From Brachybacterium sillae (GTDB lineage Bacteria > Actinomycetota > Actinomycetes > Actinomycetales > Dermabacteraceae), in the NCBI RefSeq assembly GCF_025028335.1, contig NZ_JAFEUW010000001.1:2356001-2420000 (forward strand): DNA of 64,000 nt, written 5' to 3'. The position numbers and the translations under genes were made by a program. Below are positions 26,224 through 34,759 of this stretch, in pieces (position 1 is the first letter of the stretch; every line of letters starts with the position of its first letter). The notes under the pieces were generated by a model. The model saw only the letters and a program-made list of their open reading frames with translations, was not told the DNA's origin and made no database searches.

Positions 26224-26325
26224 CAGGCGGCGATCATCCGGCCCAGGCGCTGCGCGTAGGCCGTGAGGCGGTCGCCGAGCTCGGGGAACGCCTCGGGAGG
26301 CATGCGGAAGCTGGGAGCGGTGGCC
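26224..26325 (-). pseudogene. C-terminal remnant of a regulator, possibly IclR-type
   Basis: About 34 residues on the minus strand, 'APSFRMPPEAFPELGDRLTA' then 'YAQRLGRMIAA' and a stop. This resembles the last helix of IclR-family regulators. Upstream sequence belongs to another gene (PucR-type) in the opposite orientation, so a junction lies near 26326. Identification is tentative. Confidence 0.4.
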
Positions 26326-27126
26326 ATCGCGGACATGCAACCGGCCACGGGCGACCCCGTACGGTTCCTCCACGAAACAGAGTCGGGAGTCCTCGCATCC
26401 CTGTTGAGCGGGCGCGGGCGACCGGAACGGTTCGAGCAGGTCACCCGATACCCACTCGACCGCATCCATGTAGCGGCCATCGCATTCAGCAAACGGCGAG
26501 AGCCCAGCAAGCTTGAGGCGGCGACCATGGAGGCTCTCGAAAGCATGGGATGCGATCAAATATTCAAGGTGATGATCGCACCAAACGTGCTCTGGGCGTG
26601 GGGCAGCGTACGCACTGCTGACGATCTCCACCTGGAGCCGCCGACTCAGTGCAACGCATGGACGCTGGCCGTCGGCCTCCCGGGGAGGGGAACAGCCGGG
26701 TTTATCGCCAGTCATGACGAGGCACGAGCTTTGCAACGAGTCTCCATGATGGCAGGGTGGCGGAACCTCGGCCGAATCCTTCCCTATGACCGATATGGGG
26801 CTGTTGCAGAGCTCGCCGCCCGGCCCGAGCGTCTGGAACGATTCCTGGAGGTTCAGCTCGGCGGTCTCCTCGGTGCCGGTCGGCGCGAGACCGACCTGCG
26901 CAGCACGATGCTGGAGTACCTCAATGTCAATCGCAGCCAACACGCAGCTGCACGTCGGCTTCACGTTTCGAAGAACACCGTGAGTTACCGGCTCCGGCGC
27001 GCAGAAGAGATCCTCGGCCGAGACCTTGGCACGGATCTCAGTCCACTTCATACCGCATTGCTTGCGACGGACATCCTCGGTGCGAGCCGTCCCACAGAGA
27101 TGGACATGCCGCACACGAGCAAGTAG
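26326..27126 (+). pseudogene. PucR/CdaR-type regulator lacking its N-terminus
   Basis: About 265 residues survive. The central region ('YPLDRIHVAAIAFSKRREPS', 'LGRILPYDRYGAVAELAARP') resembles the GGDEF-like middle domain of PucR/CdaR activators. The C-terminus is a PucR helix-turn-helix: 'RSTMLEYLNVNRSQHAAARR', 'LHVSKNTVSYRLRRAEEIL'. The start is missing: similarity begins abruptly at 'AIADMQPATGDPVRFLHETE' next to the unrelated minus-strand remnant, and there is no ribosome site. The usual N-terminal sensory domain (150-250 residues) is absent. It may have regulated purine or aromatic catabolism elsewhere. Confidence 0.65.
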
Positions 27127-27127
27127 T

Positions 27128-27271
27128 CACGCCCACCAGGCCACCGCCTACCGGGCCGTGTTCCGGTGGGCGAACCGCTACAACACTCACTGGCGGCACT
27201 CCGCGATCGGCAACATCAGCCCGAACGCCTACGAAGCCGCACGCTCCGCTACGCTCGCGGAAGCGGCATAA
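27128..27271 (+). pseudogene. IS3-family OrfB, C-terminal remnant
   Basis: The last about 47 codons of an integrase-core transposase: 'HAHQATAYRAVFRWANRYNT' then 'HWRHSAIGNISPNAYEAARS', ending TAA 27269-27271. The catalytic core is absent. It marks another deleted IS near the island edge. Confidence 0.7.
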
Positions 27272-27383
27272 CCGAACCGACACCGTGTCCACGATCAAGG
27301 GCCAAGGCCCCGGCGTTTGCGCAGGTCAGCGGCTCGTTCGCCCAGTGGGCGCATCAAGCGATAGACGCAAAGCCGACGTGATT

Positions 27384-27416
27384 AGGTCGTCGGTTCAATT
27401 CCGACAGGCGGCTCCG
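27384..27416 (+). other. tRNA-like 3' fragment (T-arm and acceptor half)
   Basis: GTCGG TTCAATT CCGAC (27389-27405) is a perfect T-stem/loop, preceded by AGGTC-like variable-loop sequence and followed by AGGCGGCTCCG. I looked for the matching 5' half (GGAGCCGCC-like) within 90 bp upstream and found none, so this is not a complete tRNA gene. Fragments like this are left at the ends of tRNA-targeting integrative elements. Confidence 0.5.
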
Positions 27417-27467
27417 GCGAACCGTTCATACGCGGCAGGGCTCTGCCTCTCCGCCGCCTTGCAATGG

Positions 27468-27486
27468 ATTTAGCAACACGTCCTAG
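27468..27486 (-). mobile_element. IS5-type terminal scar
   Basis: TAGCAACACGTC followed by CTAG (27483-27486) is the right terminus of an IS5 element resembling that at 2667-2680. No transposase sequence remains. It lies 11 bp before the first core gene. Confidence 0.6.
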
Positions 27487-27497
27487 GGCAGACCCTG

Positions 27498-28559
27498 GTG
27501 CGGCACAATGACCCGGTGACGATCCGACCCCGCACCGCGCTCGCCTCGCTCTCGGCGATGGGTGTCCTCCTGCTGGGAGGGATGCTGATGCCGGTGCCGT
27601 ACGCCGTGGAGAGCCCCGGCCCTGCCGTGGATGTGCTCGGGGAGTTCGACGGCAAGGACATCGTCTCCGTCGAGGACGAGCGCACCTACCCGGTCACCGG
27701 CAGCCTCATGCTCACCACCGTCTCCGTGAACGGCGGCCCCGGGTACCCGGTGAACGGCGTCGAGGTGCTGCGCGCCTGGGTGGACCCGACCCGGAAGGTG
27801 CTGCCCCGGGAGGCCGTGTTCCCCGAGGGCCAGACCAAGGACCAGACCGCCCTCATCAACAGCGTCGACATGTCCACCTCCCAGCAGACCGCCGTCGCCG
27901 TGGCCCTGCGGGAGCTCGGGCGGGAGGTTCCTGCCGTCGTCGTGGTCGCGGGCGTGGAGGAGGGTGCCCCCGCCGAAGGGGTCCTGAGACCCGGTGACCA
28001 GGTGCTCGCGATCAACGGCACCGCCTCCACCGAGGTCCAGGCTCTGCGCGATGCCTCCGCCGGCACCCCGGAGGGGCGACCCGTCGAGGTGCGGGTGCGC
28101 CGTGACGGCACCGAGACCACCGTGCGGGTGCCGACCCGGATGGTGGACGGCACCCCCCGGATGGGCGTCGTCCTCGCCCCCGGGTACGACCTGCCGGTGG
28201 ACGTGCGCATCGCCGTCGGAGACATCGGCGGCCCCAGCGCCGGCACCATCTTCGCCCTCGGGGTGTACGACGAACTCACTCCTGGGCCCCTCACCGGTGG
28301 ACGCGAGATCGCCGGGACCGGCACCATCGACGACGCCGGGAAGGTCGGCGCCATCGGCGGGATCCGCCAGAAGATGATCGGTGCCCGGGAGGAGGGCGCC
28401 GAGTTCTTCCTCGCCCCCGCCGCGAACTGCGATGAGGTCCTCGGCCACGTGCCCGACGGCCTCACCGTGGTGCGGGTGCAGACCTTCGACGAGGCCCTCG
28501 GGGCCGTGACCGAGATCGGCCGCAGCGGGAGCGCTGCGGGCCTGCCGACCTGCCAGTGA
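27498..28559 (+). CDS. YlbL-family PDZ / Lon-type serine protease
   Basis: 353 residues from GTG 27498, or 347 from GTG 27516. One N-terminal membrane anchor ('ALASLSAMGVLLLGGMLMPV') is followed by 'YAVESPGPAVDVLGEFDGKD', the YlbL signature. A PDZ domain comes at about residues 140-215 ('EEGAPAEGVLRPGDQVLAIN') and a Lon-like S16 proteolytic domain at about 230-340. The catalytic Ser is in 'GDIGGPSAGTIFALGVYD' (about 247) and Lys in 'GTIDDAGKVGAIGGIRQKM' (about 282). The Bacillus homologue degrades the cell-division inhibitor YneA after DNA damage. The IS5 scar immediately upstream may have replaced its promoter. Confidence 0.88.
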   Translation: MRHNDPVTIRPRTALASLSAMGVLLLGGMLMPVPYAVESPGPAVDVLGEFDGKDIVSVEDERTYPVTGSLMLTTVSVNGGPGYPVNGVEVLRAWVDPTRKVLPREAVFPEGQTKDQTALINSVDMSTSQQTAVAVALRELGREVPAVVVVAGVEEGAPAEGVLRPGDQVLAINGTASTEVQALRDASAGTPEGRPVEVRVRRDGTETTVRVPTRMVDGTPRMGVVLAPGYDLPVDVRIAVGDIGGPSAGTIFALGVYDELTPGPLTGGREIAGTGTIDDAGKVGAIGGIRQKMIGAREEGAEFFLAPAANCDEVLGHVPDGLTVVRVQTFDEALGAVTEIGRSGSAAGLPTCQ

Positions 28560-28566
28560 GGAGATC

Positions 28567-29244
28567 ATGAGCCGAGCCCACCGCCGCAGCACACCCCGCC
28601 TGCCCACCGTCGTCTTCGACTTCGGAGGGGTCCTCTCCGGCGGCCTCGATCCGGTGCCCGATCTGCAGGAGCTGCTGGGCGGGGAACCGGAGGAGCTGCG
28701 CCGGGCCCTGTGGGCCCCGCGACGTGATTACGACGGCGGTCGCCTGGACCGCACCGAGTACTGGAGGAGGGTCGCCGCCGGCGTCGGCGTCACCACTCTC
28801 ACCGAGGAGCAGGCGCAGGACCTGCAGGAGGCCGACAACCGCTACTTCCTGCGCCTGGACCCGGCCGCCCGCGCCCTCGTCCACGACCTCGCCCGCAACC
28901 GGGTGCGTCTGGCCCTGTTGTCGAACACCTCGGCGGCCTTCGGGCAGGCGGTGCGACGCGCCGACTGGTTCGAGGCCTTCAGCCTCGCTGTGATCTCCGG
29001 GGAGGAGGGTGTGCAGAAACCCGACCGGGAGATCTACGAGATCCTGCTGGAGACCCTCGCCCATCACACCGGCGGAGTGTCCCGTCCCCGTGAGGTGATC
29101 TACTTCGACGACGTCGAGGGGAACGTCGAGGCAGCACGGGAGCTGGGAATCGACGCCCACCTGTGGCCGACGAACGATGGCTCCGGTCGTGGCGCTGCGC
29201 AGGCCCGCGAGATCCTCACCGACCGCGGTGTGCCGCTGGAGTGA
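28567..29244 (+). CDS. HAD-superfamily hydrolase (subfamily IA)
   Basis: 225 residues, ATG 28567, ribosome site GAGGAG overlapping the previous stop region, so probably co-transcribed with the protease. HAD motif I 'VVFDFGGVLSGG' has the nucleophilic Asp but Gly at DxD position 2, as in haloacid-dehalogenase/epoxide-hydrolase N-terminal types. Motif II is 'LALLSNTSAAF'; the motif III Lys is in 'EEGVQKPDREIYE'; motif IV is 'VIYFDDVEGNVEAARELG'. An alpha-helical cap lies between motifs I and II. It is a cytoplasmic phosphatase- or dehalogenase-like enzyme of unknown substrate. Confidence 0.82.
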   Translation: MSRAHRRSTPRLPTVVFDFGGVLSGGLDPVPDLQELLGGEPEELRRALWAPRRDYDGGRLDRTEYWRRVAAGVGVTTLTEEQAQDLQEADNRYFLRLDPAARALVHDLARNRVRLALLSNTSAAFGQAVRRADWFEAFSLAVISGEEGVQKPDREIYEILLETLAHHTGGVSRPREVIYFDDVEGNVEAARELGIDAHLWPTNDGSGRGAAQAREILTDRGVPLE

Positions 29245-29395
29245 CCTGATCCCCGCCGATCGCCACCCGGTACTCTGACGGGTGGTGCGCGGGCGCGCCG
29301 ACTGCGGCGAGCGCCCCACCCGGACCGCCCCGTCCGTCCTGGACACCGGTCCCCTCGAACCCACCCGAACCACCCACGCGAGCAGGGAGAGCAGC

Positions 29396-31078
29396 TTGGC
29401 AGAGTTCATCTACACGATGTACAAGGCCCGTAAGGCCGTCGGTGACAAGGTCATCCTCGATGACGTCACCATGAGCTTCTACCCGGGGGCGAAGATCGGC
29501 ATGGTCGGCCCCAACGGTGCGGGCAAGTCGACCATCCTCAAGATCATGGCGGGCCTGGACCAGCCCTCCAACGGTGAGGCGCGACTGTCGCCCGGGTACA
29601 GCGTCGGCATCCTGCTGCAGGAGCCGCCGCTGGATGAGTCCAAGACGGTGTTGGAGAACGTCCAGGAGGGCATGGGCGACCTGTACCGCAAGGTGCAGCG
29701 CTTCAACCAGATCGGCGAGGAGATGGCGGACCCCGACGCCGACTTCGACGCGCTGATGGAGGAGATGGGCAAGCTCCAGACCGACATCGACGCCGCCAAC
29801 GGCTGGGATCTCGACTCCCAGCTGGAGCAGGCCATGGATGCGCTGCGCTGCCCGCCCGGTGACGAGCCCGTCACTCACCTCTCCGGGGGTGAGCGCCGCC
29901 GCGTGGCGCTGTGCAAGCTGCTGCTGGAGAAGCCGGACCTGCTGCTGCTGGACGAGCCCACCAACCACCTCGATGCCGAGAGCGTGCTGTGGCTGGAGAA
30001 GCACCTGCAGCAGTACGAGGGCGCCGTCATCGCCGTGACCCACGACCGCTACTTTCTGGACCACGTGGCGCAGTGGATCGCCGAGGTCGACCGCGGCCAC
30101 CTGTACCCGTACGAGGGCAACTACTCCACCTACCTGGAGACGAAGGAGAAGCGCCTCGAGATCCAGGGCAAGAAGGACGCGAAGCTCGCCAAGCGCCTCA
30201 AGGAGGAGCTGGAGTGGGTGCGCTCCAACGCGAAGGGCCGTCAGGCGAAGTCGAAGGCCCGTCTGGCCCGCTACGAGGAGATGGCCAAGGAGGCCGAGTC
30301 GATCCGGAAGCTCGACTTCGAGGAGATCACCATCCCGCCGGGCCCGCGCCTGGGCAACGTGGTGATCGACGCGAAGAACATCCGCAAGGGCTTCGGCGAC
30401 CGCGTTCTCATCGACGGCCTGTCCTTCTCCCTGCCGCCGAACGGCATCGTCGGGGTCATCGGTCCGAACGGCGTGGGCAAGTCGACGCTGTTCAAGACGA
30501 TCGTCGGCCTGGAGCCGCTGGATGCGGGCGAGCTGAAGATCGGTGAGACCGTGAAGATCAGCTACGTCGACCAGGGGCGCGAGAACATCGACCCGGAGAA
30601 GACGCTGTGGGAGGTCGTCTCCGACGGCCTGGACTTCATCCAGGTGGGCAAGGTGGAGATCCCCTCCCGTGCGTACGTCTCGCAGTTCGGCTTCAAGGGC
30701 CCCGATCAGCAGAAGAAGGCCGGGGTGCTCTCCGGTGGTGAGCGCAACCGCCTGAACCTGGCGCTGACCCTCAAGGAGGGCGGCAACGTGCTGCTGCTGG
30801 ACGAGCCGACGAACGACCTGGACGTCCAGACCCTCGGGTCCCTGGAGAACGCGCTGCTGGAGTTCCCCGGCTGCGCCGTGGTCGTCTCGCACGACCGCTG
30901 GTTCCTGGACCGTGTGGCCACCCACATCCTCGCCTACGAGGGCACCGAGGAGGATCCGGCCCGCTGGTACTGGTTCGAGGGCAACTTCGAGGCCTACGAG
31001 AAGAACAAGGTGGAGCGCCTCGGAGAGGACGCCGCCCGTCCCCACCGCGTCACCCACCGTCGTCTCACCCGCGACTGA
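29396..31078 (+). CDS. ettA: EttA, energy-dependent translational throttle ABC-F protein
   Basis: 560 residues from TTG 29396 (GGGAGA ribosome site at 29385), giving 'MAEFIYTMYKARKAVGDKVI' as in EttA; the open frame upstream is not conserved. It has two ABC ATPase domains with no membrane part: Walker A 'GPNGAGKST' (about 38-46) and 'GPNGVGKST' (about 360), signatures 'HLSGGERRRVALC' and 'VLSGGERNRLNLALTLK', Walker B 'LLLLDEPTNHLD' and 'VLLLDEPTNDLD'. The basic P-site tRNA-interaction motif linker lies between ('KAKSK'-type, 'SNAKGRQAKSKARLARYEE'). EttA binds the ribosomal E site and gates the first elongation step by ATP/ADP ratio. Length is canonical. Confidence 0.95.
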   Translation: MAEFIYTMYKARKAVGDKVILDDVTMSFYPGAKIGMVGPNGAGKSTILKIMAGLDQPSNGEARLSPGYSVGILLQEPPLDESKTVLENVQEGMGDLYRKVQRFNQIGEEMADPDADFDALMEEMGKLQTDIDAANGWDLDSQLEQAMDALRCPPGDEPVTHLSGGERRRVALCKLLLEKPDLLLLDEPTNHLDAESVLWLEKHLQQYEGAVIAVTHDRYFLDHVAQWIAEVDRGHLYPYEGNYSTYLETKEKRLEIQGKKDAKLAKRLKEELEWVRSNAKGRQAKSKARLARYEEMAKEAESIRKLDFEEITIPPGPRLGNVVIDAKNIRKGFGDRVLIDGLSFSLPPNGIVGVIGPNGVGKSTLFKTIVGLEPLDAGELKIGETVKISYVDQGRENIDPEKTLWEVVSDGLDFIQVGKVEIPSRAYVSQFGFKGPDQQKKAGVLSGGERNRLNLALTLKEGGNVLLLDEPTNDLDVQTLGSLENALLEFPGCAVVVSHDRWFLDRVATHILAYEGTEEDPARWYWFEGNFEAYEKNKVERLGEDAARPHRVTHRRLTRD

Positions 31079-31120
31079 CCCCGGCGGGCGCGCCCCGCAC
31101 ACCGGTCGCCTCCGTCACAC

Positions 31121-31171
31121 GACAGGGCGCCCGCATCACCGAGGGATCTCGAGCGATGCGGGCGCCCTGTC
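31121..31171. terminator. 17-bp bidirectional terminator between convergent genes
   Basis: The 17-nt arms 31121-31137 and 31155-31171 are perfectly complementary around a 17-nt loop. They sit between the ettA stop and the converging oxidoreductase stop. Confidence 0.75.
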
Positions 31172-31177
31172 GCATGC

Positions 31178-32185
31178 TCAGGGGACGACGACGAACCGGT
31201 CCCGCGCCCGGCCCTCCAGCAGGCGGCGGTAGGCGTCGGCGACCTGCTCCAGGCCGATCACGCGGCGGCCGCGCACGGTCCGGGCGCCGGCCGCGATCAA
31301 CCGCTCGACCACGGGTGCGGCGAGGGCCAGCTCCTCCACCCCCAGGGCCGACATGGCGAAACCGCGCAGGGTGAGGTTGCGCGGATAGAAGTCCGCCAGC
31401 GGCAGCTGCGCACTGCCGCCGAGGCCCGCTGTGAGGAGCACTGTGCCCTCGGGCCGGGCGCACGCGAGGGCCCGCTCGAGGCCGAGGTGCCCGGAGGTGT
31501 CCCACACGATGTCCGCCCCGTCGGGCAGCGCGGCCTGCAGGCGGGCGGGAAGATCAGCGGCCCGCGAGTCCACCACCTCCTCGGCCCCGAGGGCCCGGAC
31601 CGCGTCGGTGTCGTCGTCCCGGGCTGTCGCCACCACGCGCGCCCCGGCCTGGACGGCGAGCTGCACGGCGGCGCTGCCGACACCGCCCGCGGCGGATCCC
31701 ACCAGGACGGTGTCCCCGGCGCGGACGGGGGCCCGCTGGGTGAGGCCGACCGCTGCGGTGGCCCCGGTGTGCAGGACCGCGGCCGCAGCGACCGGGTCGG
31801 CGTCGCGCGGCAGGTGGTACAGGCGCTCCGCCGGCACCACCGCTTACTCGGCGAACACGCCGGCACGCCCGTCATATCCCAGGGAGTTCGTCCACACCAT
31901 CTCCCCGGGGGTGAAGGGGACAGCCTCCCCATCGACGGTGACGACCTCACCGACCGCGTCACGGCCGATCACGAAGGGGAACGGTGTGCGGGTGGGGTAG
32001 GCGCCGGTCACCACCAGCACGTCGACATGGTCGATGGCCGCCGCCCGCACACGGATGAGGACCTCTCCGGGGCCGCACCGGGGCACAGGGAGGTGGGTGG
32101 TGTGGATCGCGTCGATGCGGCCGACCTCGTCGATGACGGCGGCGCGCATCCCGGGGGTGGGGGAATCGGACAGGGGGGATGCCAT
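31178..32185 (-). pseudogene. NADPH:quinone-oxidoreductase-like protein with one in-frame stop
   Basis: Medium-chain, zinc-independent oxidoreductase. ATG 32185 with GGAGG upstream. The N-terminal catalytic domain ('RVRAAAIDHVDVLVVTGAYP', 'PFVIGRDAVGEVVTVDGEAV') is followed by the nucleotide-binding domain ('TVLVGSAAGGVGSAAVQLAV', 'VVATARDDDTDAVRALGAEE'). An in-frame TAA at 31846-31844 splits the protein where homologues have Tyr ('GVFAE-Tyr-AVVPAERLYHL'). One C-to-A-type change would restore 335 residues. If real, the gene is inactive; a read error is also possible. Confidence 0.82.
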
Positions 32186-32210
32186 CGGGCCTCCGGGCGT
32201 GGGAGTGGGG

Positions 32211-32251
32211 ATGATGCTGGGCCCCGGTGCGTCCCGGGGCCCCAGCATCAT
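32211..32251 (-). terminator. G/C-rich terminator after the amidohydrolase gene
   Basis: ATGATGCTGGG-CCCCGG (32211-32227) pairs with CCGGGGCCCCAGCATCAT (32234-32251), 17 bp with one bulged base and a 6-nt loop. Confidence 0.65.
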
Positions 32252-32288
32252 CCCGCGGCCTCAGGTCGTCGCCGTCGGTCCGTCCACG

Positions 32289-33275
32289 TCAGTCGACCGG
32301 CGGCAGACCGTACAGACGGCGGGCGGTCCCCGCGAGGATGTCCTCGATCTCCGCCGCCTCCAGGGAGGAGGTGCGGACGTTCTCGTGGGCCCGCACGTAC
32401 TTCTCCCGGCGGAAGTACGGCATGTCGGAGCCTGCCATCACCCGGCCGCGACCGAAGGTCTCCACCGCCAGTCGCAGCGACGGTTCATGGAAGTTCGCCG
32501 CGTCGAGCCACATCCGCGTCAGGGCCTCGAGCGGCGACTGCGCGAAGGACCCCCAATCCTCGTAGTTGTCCTCCAGCCGGCGGGCCAGGAACGGCAGGTC
32601 GCCTCCCAGATGCGCGACGTGGAACCGGATCGCCGGGAACCGCGCCGGGACGTCGGCGCGCAGCAGGTGCAGCACCGCGGTGGCATCCTCGACCGGGGCG
32701 CCGTTGACCCAGGTGTGCCCGTGATCGGACAGCAGCGGAGACTGCAGCCCGCCGCCGGTGGCCTGCACGTAGACCACCGTGGCCGCCGCATCCAGCGCCT
32801 GCCACACCGGGTCCAGCCGGGGATCGTCGAGGGTCACCCCGCCGGCCAGGACCGCCGGCAGGGCGATGCCCACCATCCCGGGCAGGGTCAGCACCCGCTC
32901 GAGCTCCGCGAGGGACTGGTCGATGTGGGGCAGCGGCAGCGCCCCGTAGGCGAGGAAGCGGCCGGGGTGGGCGGTGACGAGCCCGGCATAGCAGTCGTTG
33001 ATCCACTGTGCTGCCCGGAGGGACGCCTCCGGGTCGGTCCCGGCGGGCGACTGCGGCACCACCGACAGCACCTGGGCGGCGACACCGGCGCGGTCCATCC
33101 ATTCCAGGCGTTCGCGCAGATCGTCCTCGGTGATGTCGGCGTCGATGTCGCGGGCGATGCGCGTGGTCTCCGGGTCGACGCCCATCGCCTCGAGCCGGTC
33201 GAGGTACTCGGCCGGATACACGTGGGCGTGGGTGTCGATCGCCCCGGCACCGGGGGTGGGAAGGTCACGGGTCAT
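32289..33275 (-). CDS. ACMSD-type amidohydrolase / decarboxylase
   Basis: 328 residues. A TIM-barrel metal-dependent hydrolase of the amidohydrolase-2 group. Metal ligands are visible in 'AIDTHAHVYPAEYLDRLEAM' (HxH), a central His in 'IRFHVAHLGGDLPFLARRLE', and a late Asp in 'RVMAGSDMPYFRREKYV'. Family members include aminocarboxymuconate-semialdehyde decarboxylase and salicylate- or resorcylate-type decarboxylases, so the substrate is likely a small aromatic or semialdehyde acid. It ends just before the terminator at 32211-32251 and starts 21 bp after the MFS gene on the same strand, so the exporter and hydrolase form a probable operon. Confidence 0.82.
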   Translation of the reverse strand: MTRDLPTPGAGAIDTHAHVYPAEYLDRLEAMGVDPETTRIARDIDADITEDDLRERLEWMDRAGVAAQVLSVVPQSPAGTDPEASLRAAQWINDCYAGLVTAHPGRFLAYGALPLPHIDQSLAELERVLTLPGMVGIALPAVLAGGVTLDDPRLDPVWQALDAAATVVYVQATGGGLQSPLLSDHGHTWVNGAPVEDATAVLHLLRADVPARFPAIRFHVAHLGGDLPFLARRLEDNYEDWGSFAQSPLEALTRMWLDAANFHEPSLRLAVETFGRGRVMAGSDMPYFRREKYVRAHENVRTSSLEAAEIEDILAGTARRLYGLPPVD

Positions 33276-33295
33276 GATGGCTCCTGGGGGTGTCG

Positions 33296-34615
33296 TCAGG
33301 CGGCGTTCTGCGCCATGATCGCGCGCTCGGTCGCTGCATCACCACGGGCGGCGAGGGCGAGCACCAGTGAGACGCCCGCGAGGATCACACCGAGCCCCGC
33401 GATGAGGGCGAGCGCCGCGGCGCTGGGATGGGAGGCCCCGGCCGCACGCACCGCCAGGGCGGTGGTGATCGCCGTGACCATCGAACTGGAGATCGCCGAT
33501 CCGATCGCCCGCATCAGGGCGTTCACCCCGTTGGCGGACCCCATCTCCCGCACCGGGGCGTAGCGCGCCACCAGCATCGGCAGGGCGGCGTACCCGATGC
33601 CGGCGCCGATGCCGATCACCGTCGTCCAGATGATCGCGGCCACCGCGTTCGGAGTGACCAGCAGACGCAGCAGGTACCCCATGCCGATCACCACGGCGCC
33701 GATGGCGAGCACCGAGCGCGGGCCCATGCGGTGGGCCAGGGAGCTCGACAGTGCGGCGACCCCGAACATGGCCGCGGCGTTGGGCAGCATGGCGAGCCCG
33801 GCGGCGCCGGCGCTCCACCCGAAGCCGCCGTCCACCACGGGGTTCTGCAGAGTGAGGGTGGTCAGCAGCAGGTTCGTGAACATCAGCACGCCCATGACGA
33901 TCGAGGCGAGGTTCGTCATCAGCAGCGGTCGCGAGGCCGAGGTGCGGATGTCCACCAGAGGCGATTCCACGCGCAGGTCGAACACCACCCAGGCGACGCC
34001 GACGACGAGACCCACCGCCAGGCAGCCGATCGTCGCGAGGCTGCCCCAGCCCCAGGTGTTGCCCCGGGACACGGCCAGCAGCAGTGCGCTCAGCGCGATC
34101 GTCATGAGGATGGCACCGGTCAGGTCGAAACCACCGCGGTCATCGGGCACGGACGGCGGGAAGGTCAGAGCGATCAGCACGATCGCCGCGATGGACAGCA
34201 CCGCCATGCGGCGCTTGCCCACCAGGTCGGAGAGTCGGCCGATCACCGGAGTGGCGATCGCTCCGGTGAGCAGCGTCGCCGTCACCAACCAGCCGATGGC
34301 GGTGGGTCCGGCACCCAGCAGCACACCGAACCGCGGCACCGCGGGCACCACGAGGGTCTGCTGCAGGGCCACCACCAGGCAGCTGAAGGCACCGACGGCG
34401 GTGATGGCGCGGGTCGCACCGCGCGTCCCCGGGGGCACGGCAGGGGGCGTGGGTGCACTGCCCCCGTGCGGGGGCTCCACCGCGGCAGTGGACGCAGCGG
34501 TGGTCTCGACGGCGGCGGAGGATGCCGCGGCGGAGGATGCAGGGGCGGAGGACGCGGGGCAGCGCGCATCGAGATCCTGTCTTTCGTGGGGGAGGGGGTG
34601 GACAGCGGGATCCAT
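33296..34615 (-). CDS. MFS transporter (DHA2/EmrB-like) with an internal deletion
   Basis: 439 residues. A long Ala/Ser/Pro-rich N-terminal tail (about 70 residues) precedes the membrane region. I count 11 helices where DHA2 exporters have 14. After helix 3 ('KRRMAVLSIAAIVLIALTF') the sequence jumps directly to 'PPSVPDDRGGFDLTGAILMT', the segment that normally precedes helix 7. About 80-100 residues, including the RxxxG-type motif and the antiporter 'GPxxGG' motif C, are missing with frame preserved. The remaining helices are normal. Transport activity is doubtful. It is divergent from the Lrp-type gene. Confidence 0.78.
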   Translation of the reverse strand: MDPAVHPLPHERQDLDARCPASSAPASSAAASSAAVETTAASTAAVEPPHGGSAPTPPAVPPGTRGATRAITAVGAFSCLVVALQQTLVVPAVPRFGVLLGAGPTAIGWLVTATLLTGAIATPVIGRLSDLVGKRRMAVLSIAAIVLIALTFPPSVPDDRGGFDLTGAILMTIALSALLLAVSRGNTWGWGSLATIGCLAVGLVVGVAWVVFDLRVESPLVDIRTSASRPLLMTNLASIVMGVLMFTNLLLTTLTLQNPVVDGGFGWSAGAAGLAMLPNAAAMFGVAALSSSLAHRMGPRSVLAIGAVVIGMGYLLRLLVTPNAVAAIIWTTVIGIGAGIGYAALPMLVARYAPVREMGSANGVNALMRAIGSAISSSMVTAITTALAVRAAGASHPSAAALALIAGLGVILAGVSLVLALAARGDAATERAIMAQNAA

Positions 34616-34706
34616 GACAGCAACCCCGTGATCGTCCTCGCGCCTGTATGCACAGATCCGTCAGATGGTGCACGCTGGTGGCACGAATCCCGGCATGCTC
34701 GGGGCA

Positions 34707-34731
34707 GATGGTGCCTGAATGCGGCACCATC
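34707..34731. promoter_or_regulatory. Inverted repeat between MFS and Lrp genes, possible operator
   Basis: GATGGTGC (34707-34714) and GCACCATC (34724-34731) are perfectly complementary. The half-site AGATGGTGC also occurs at about 34663. They lie 29 bp before the regulator start, so autoregulation and control of the exporter are plausible. Confidence 0.45.
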
Positions 34732-34759
34732 GCCGTGTCCCGAGCAGTGAGGAGCCCCC

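Noticed and set aside
27272-27467. Complete tRNA gene near the island edge
   Set aside because: Only the T-arm and acceptor half are found; no D-arm, anticodon arm or matching 5' acceptor strand upstream.
29216-31102. A 628-codon minus-strand open frame opposite ettA
   Set aside because: Leu/Val/His-rich low-complexity translation; ettA on the plus strand has all ABC-F motifs.
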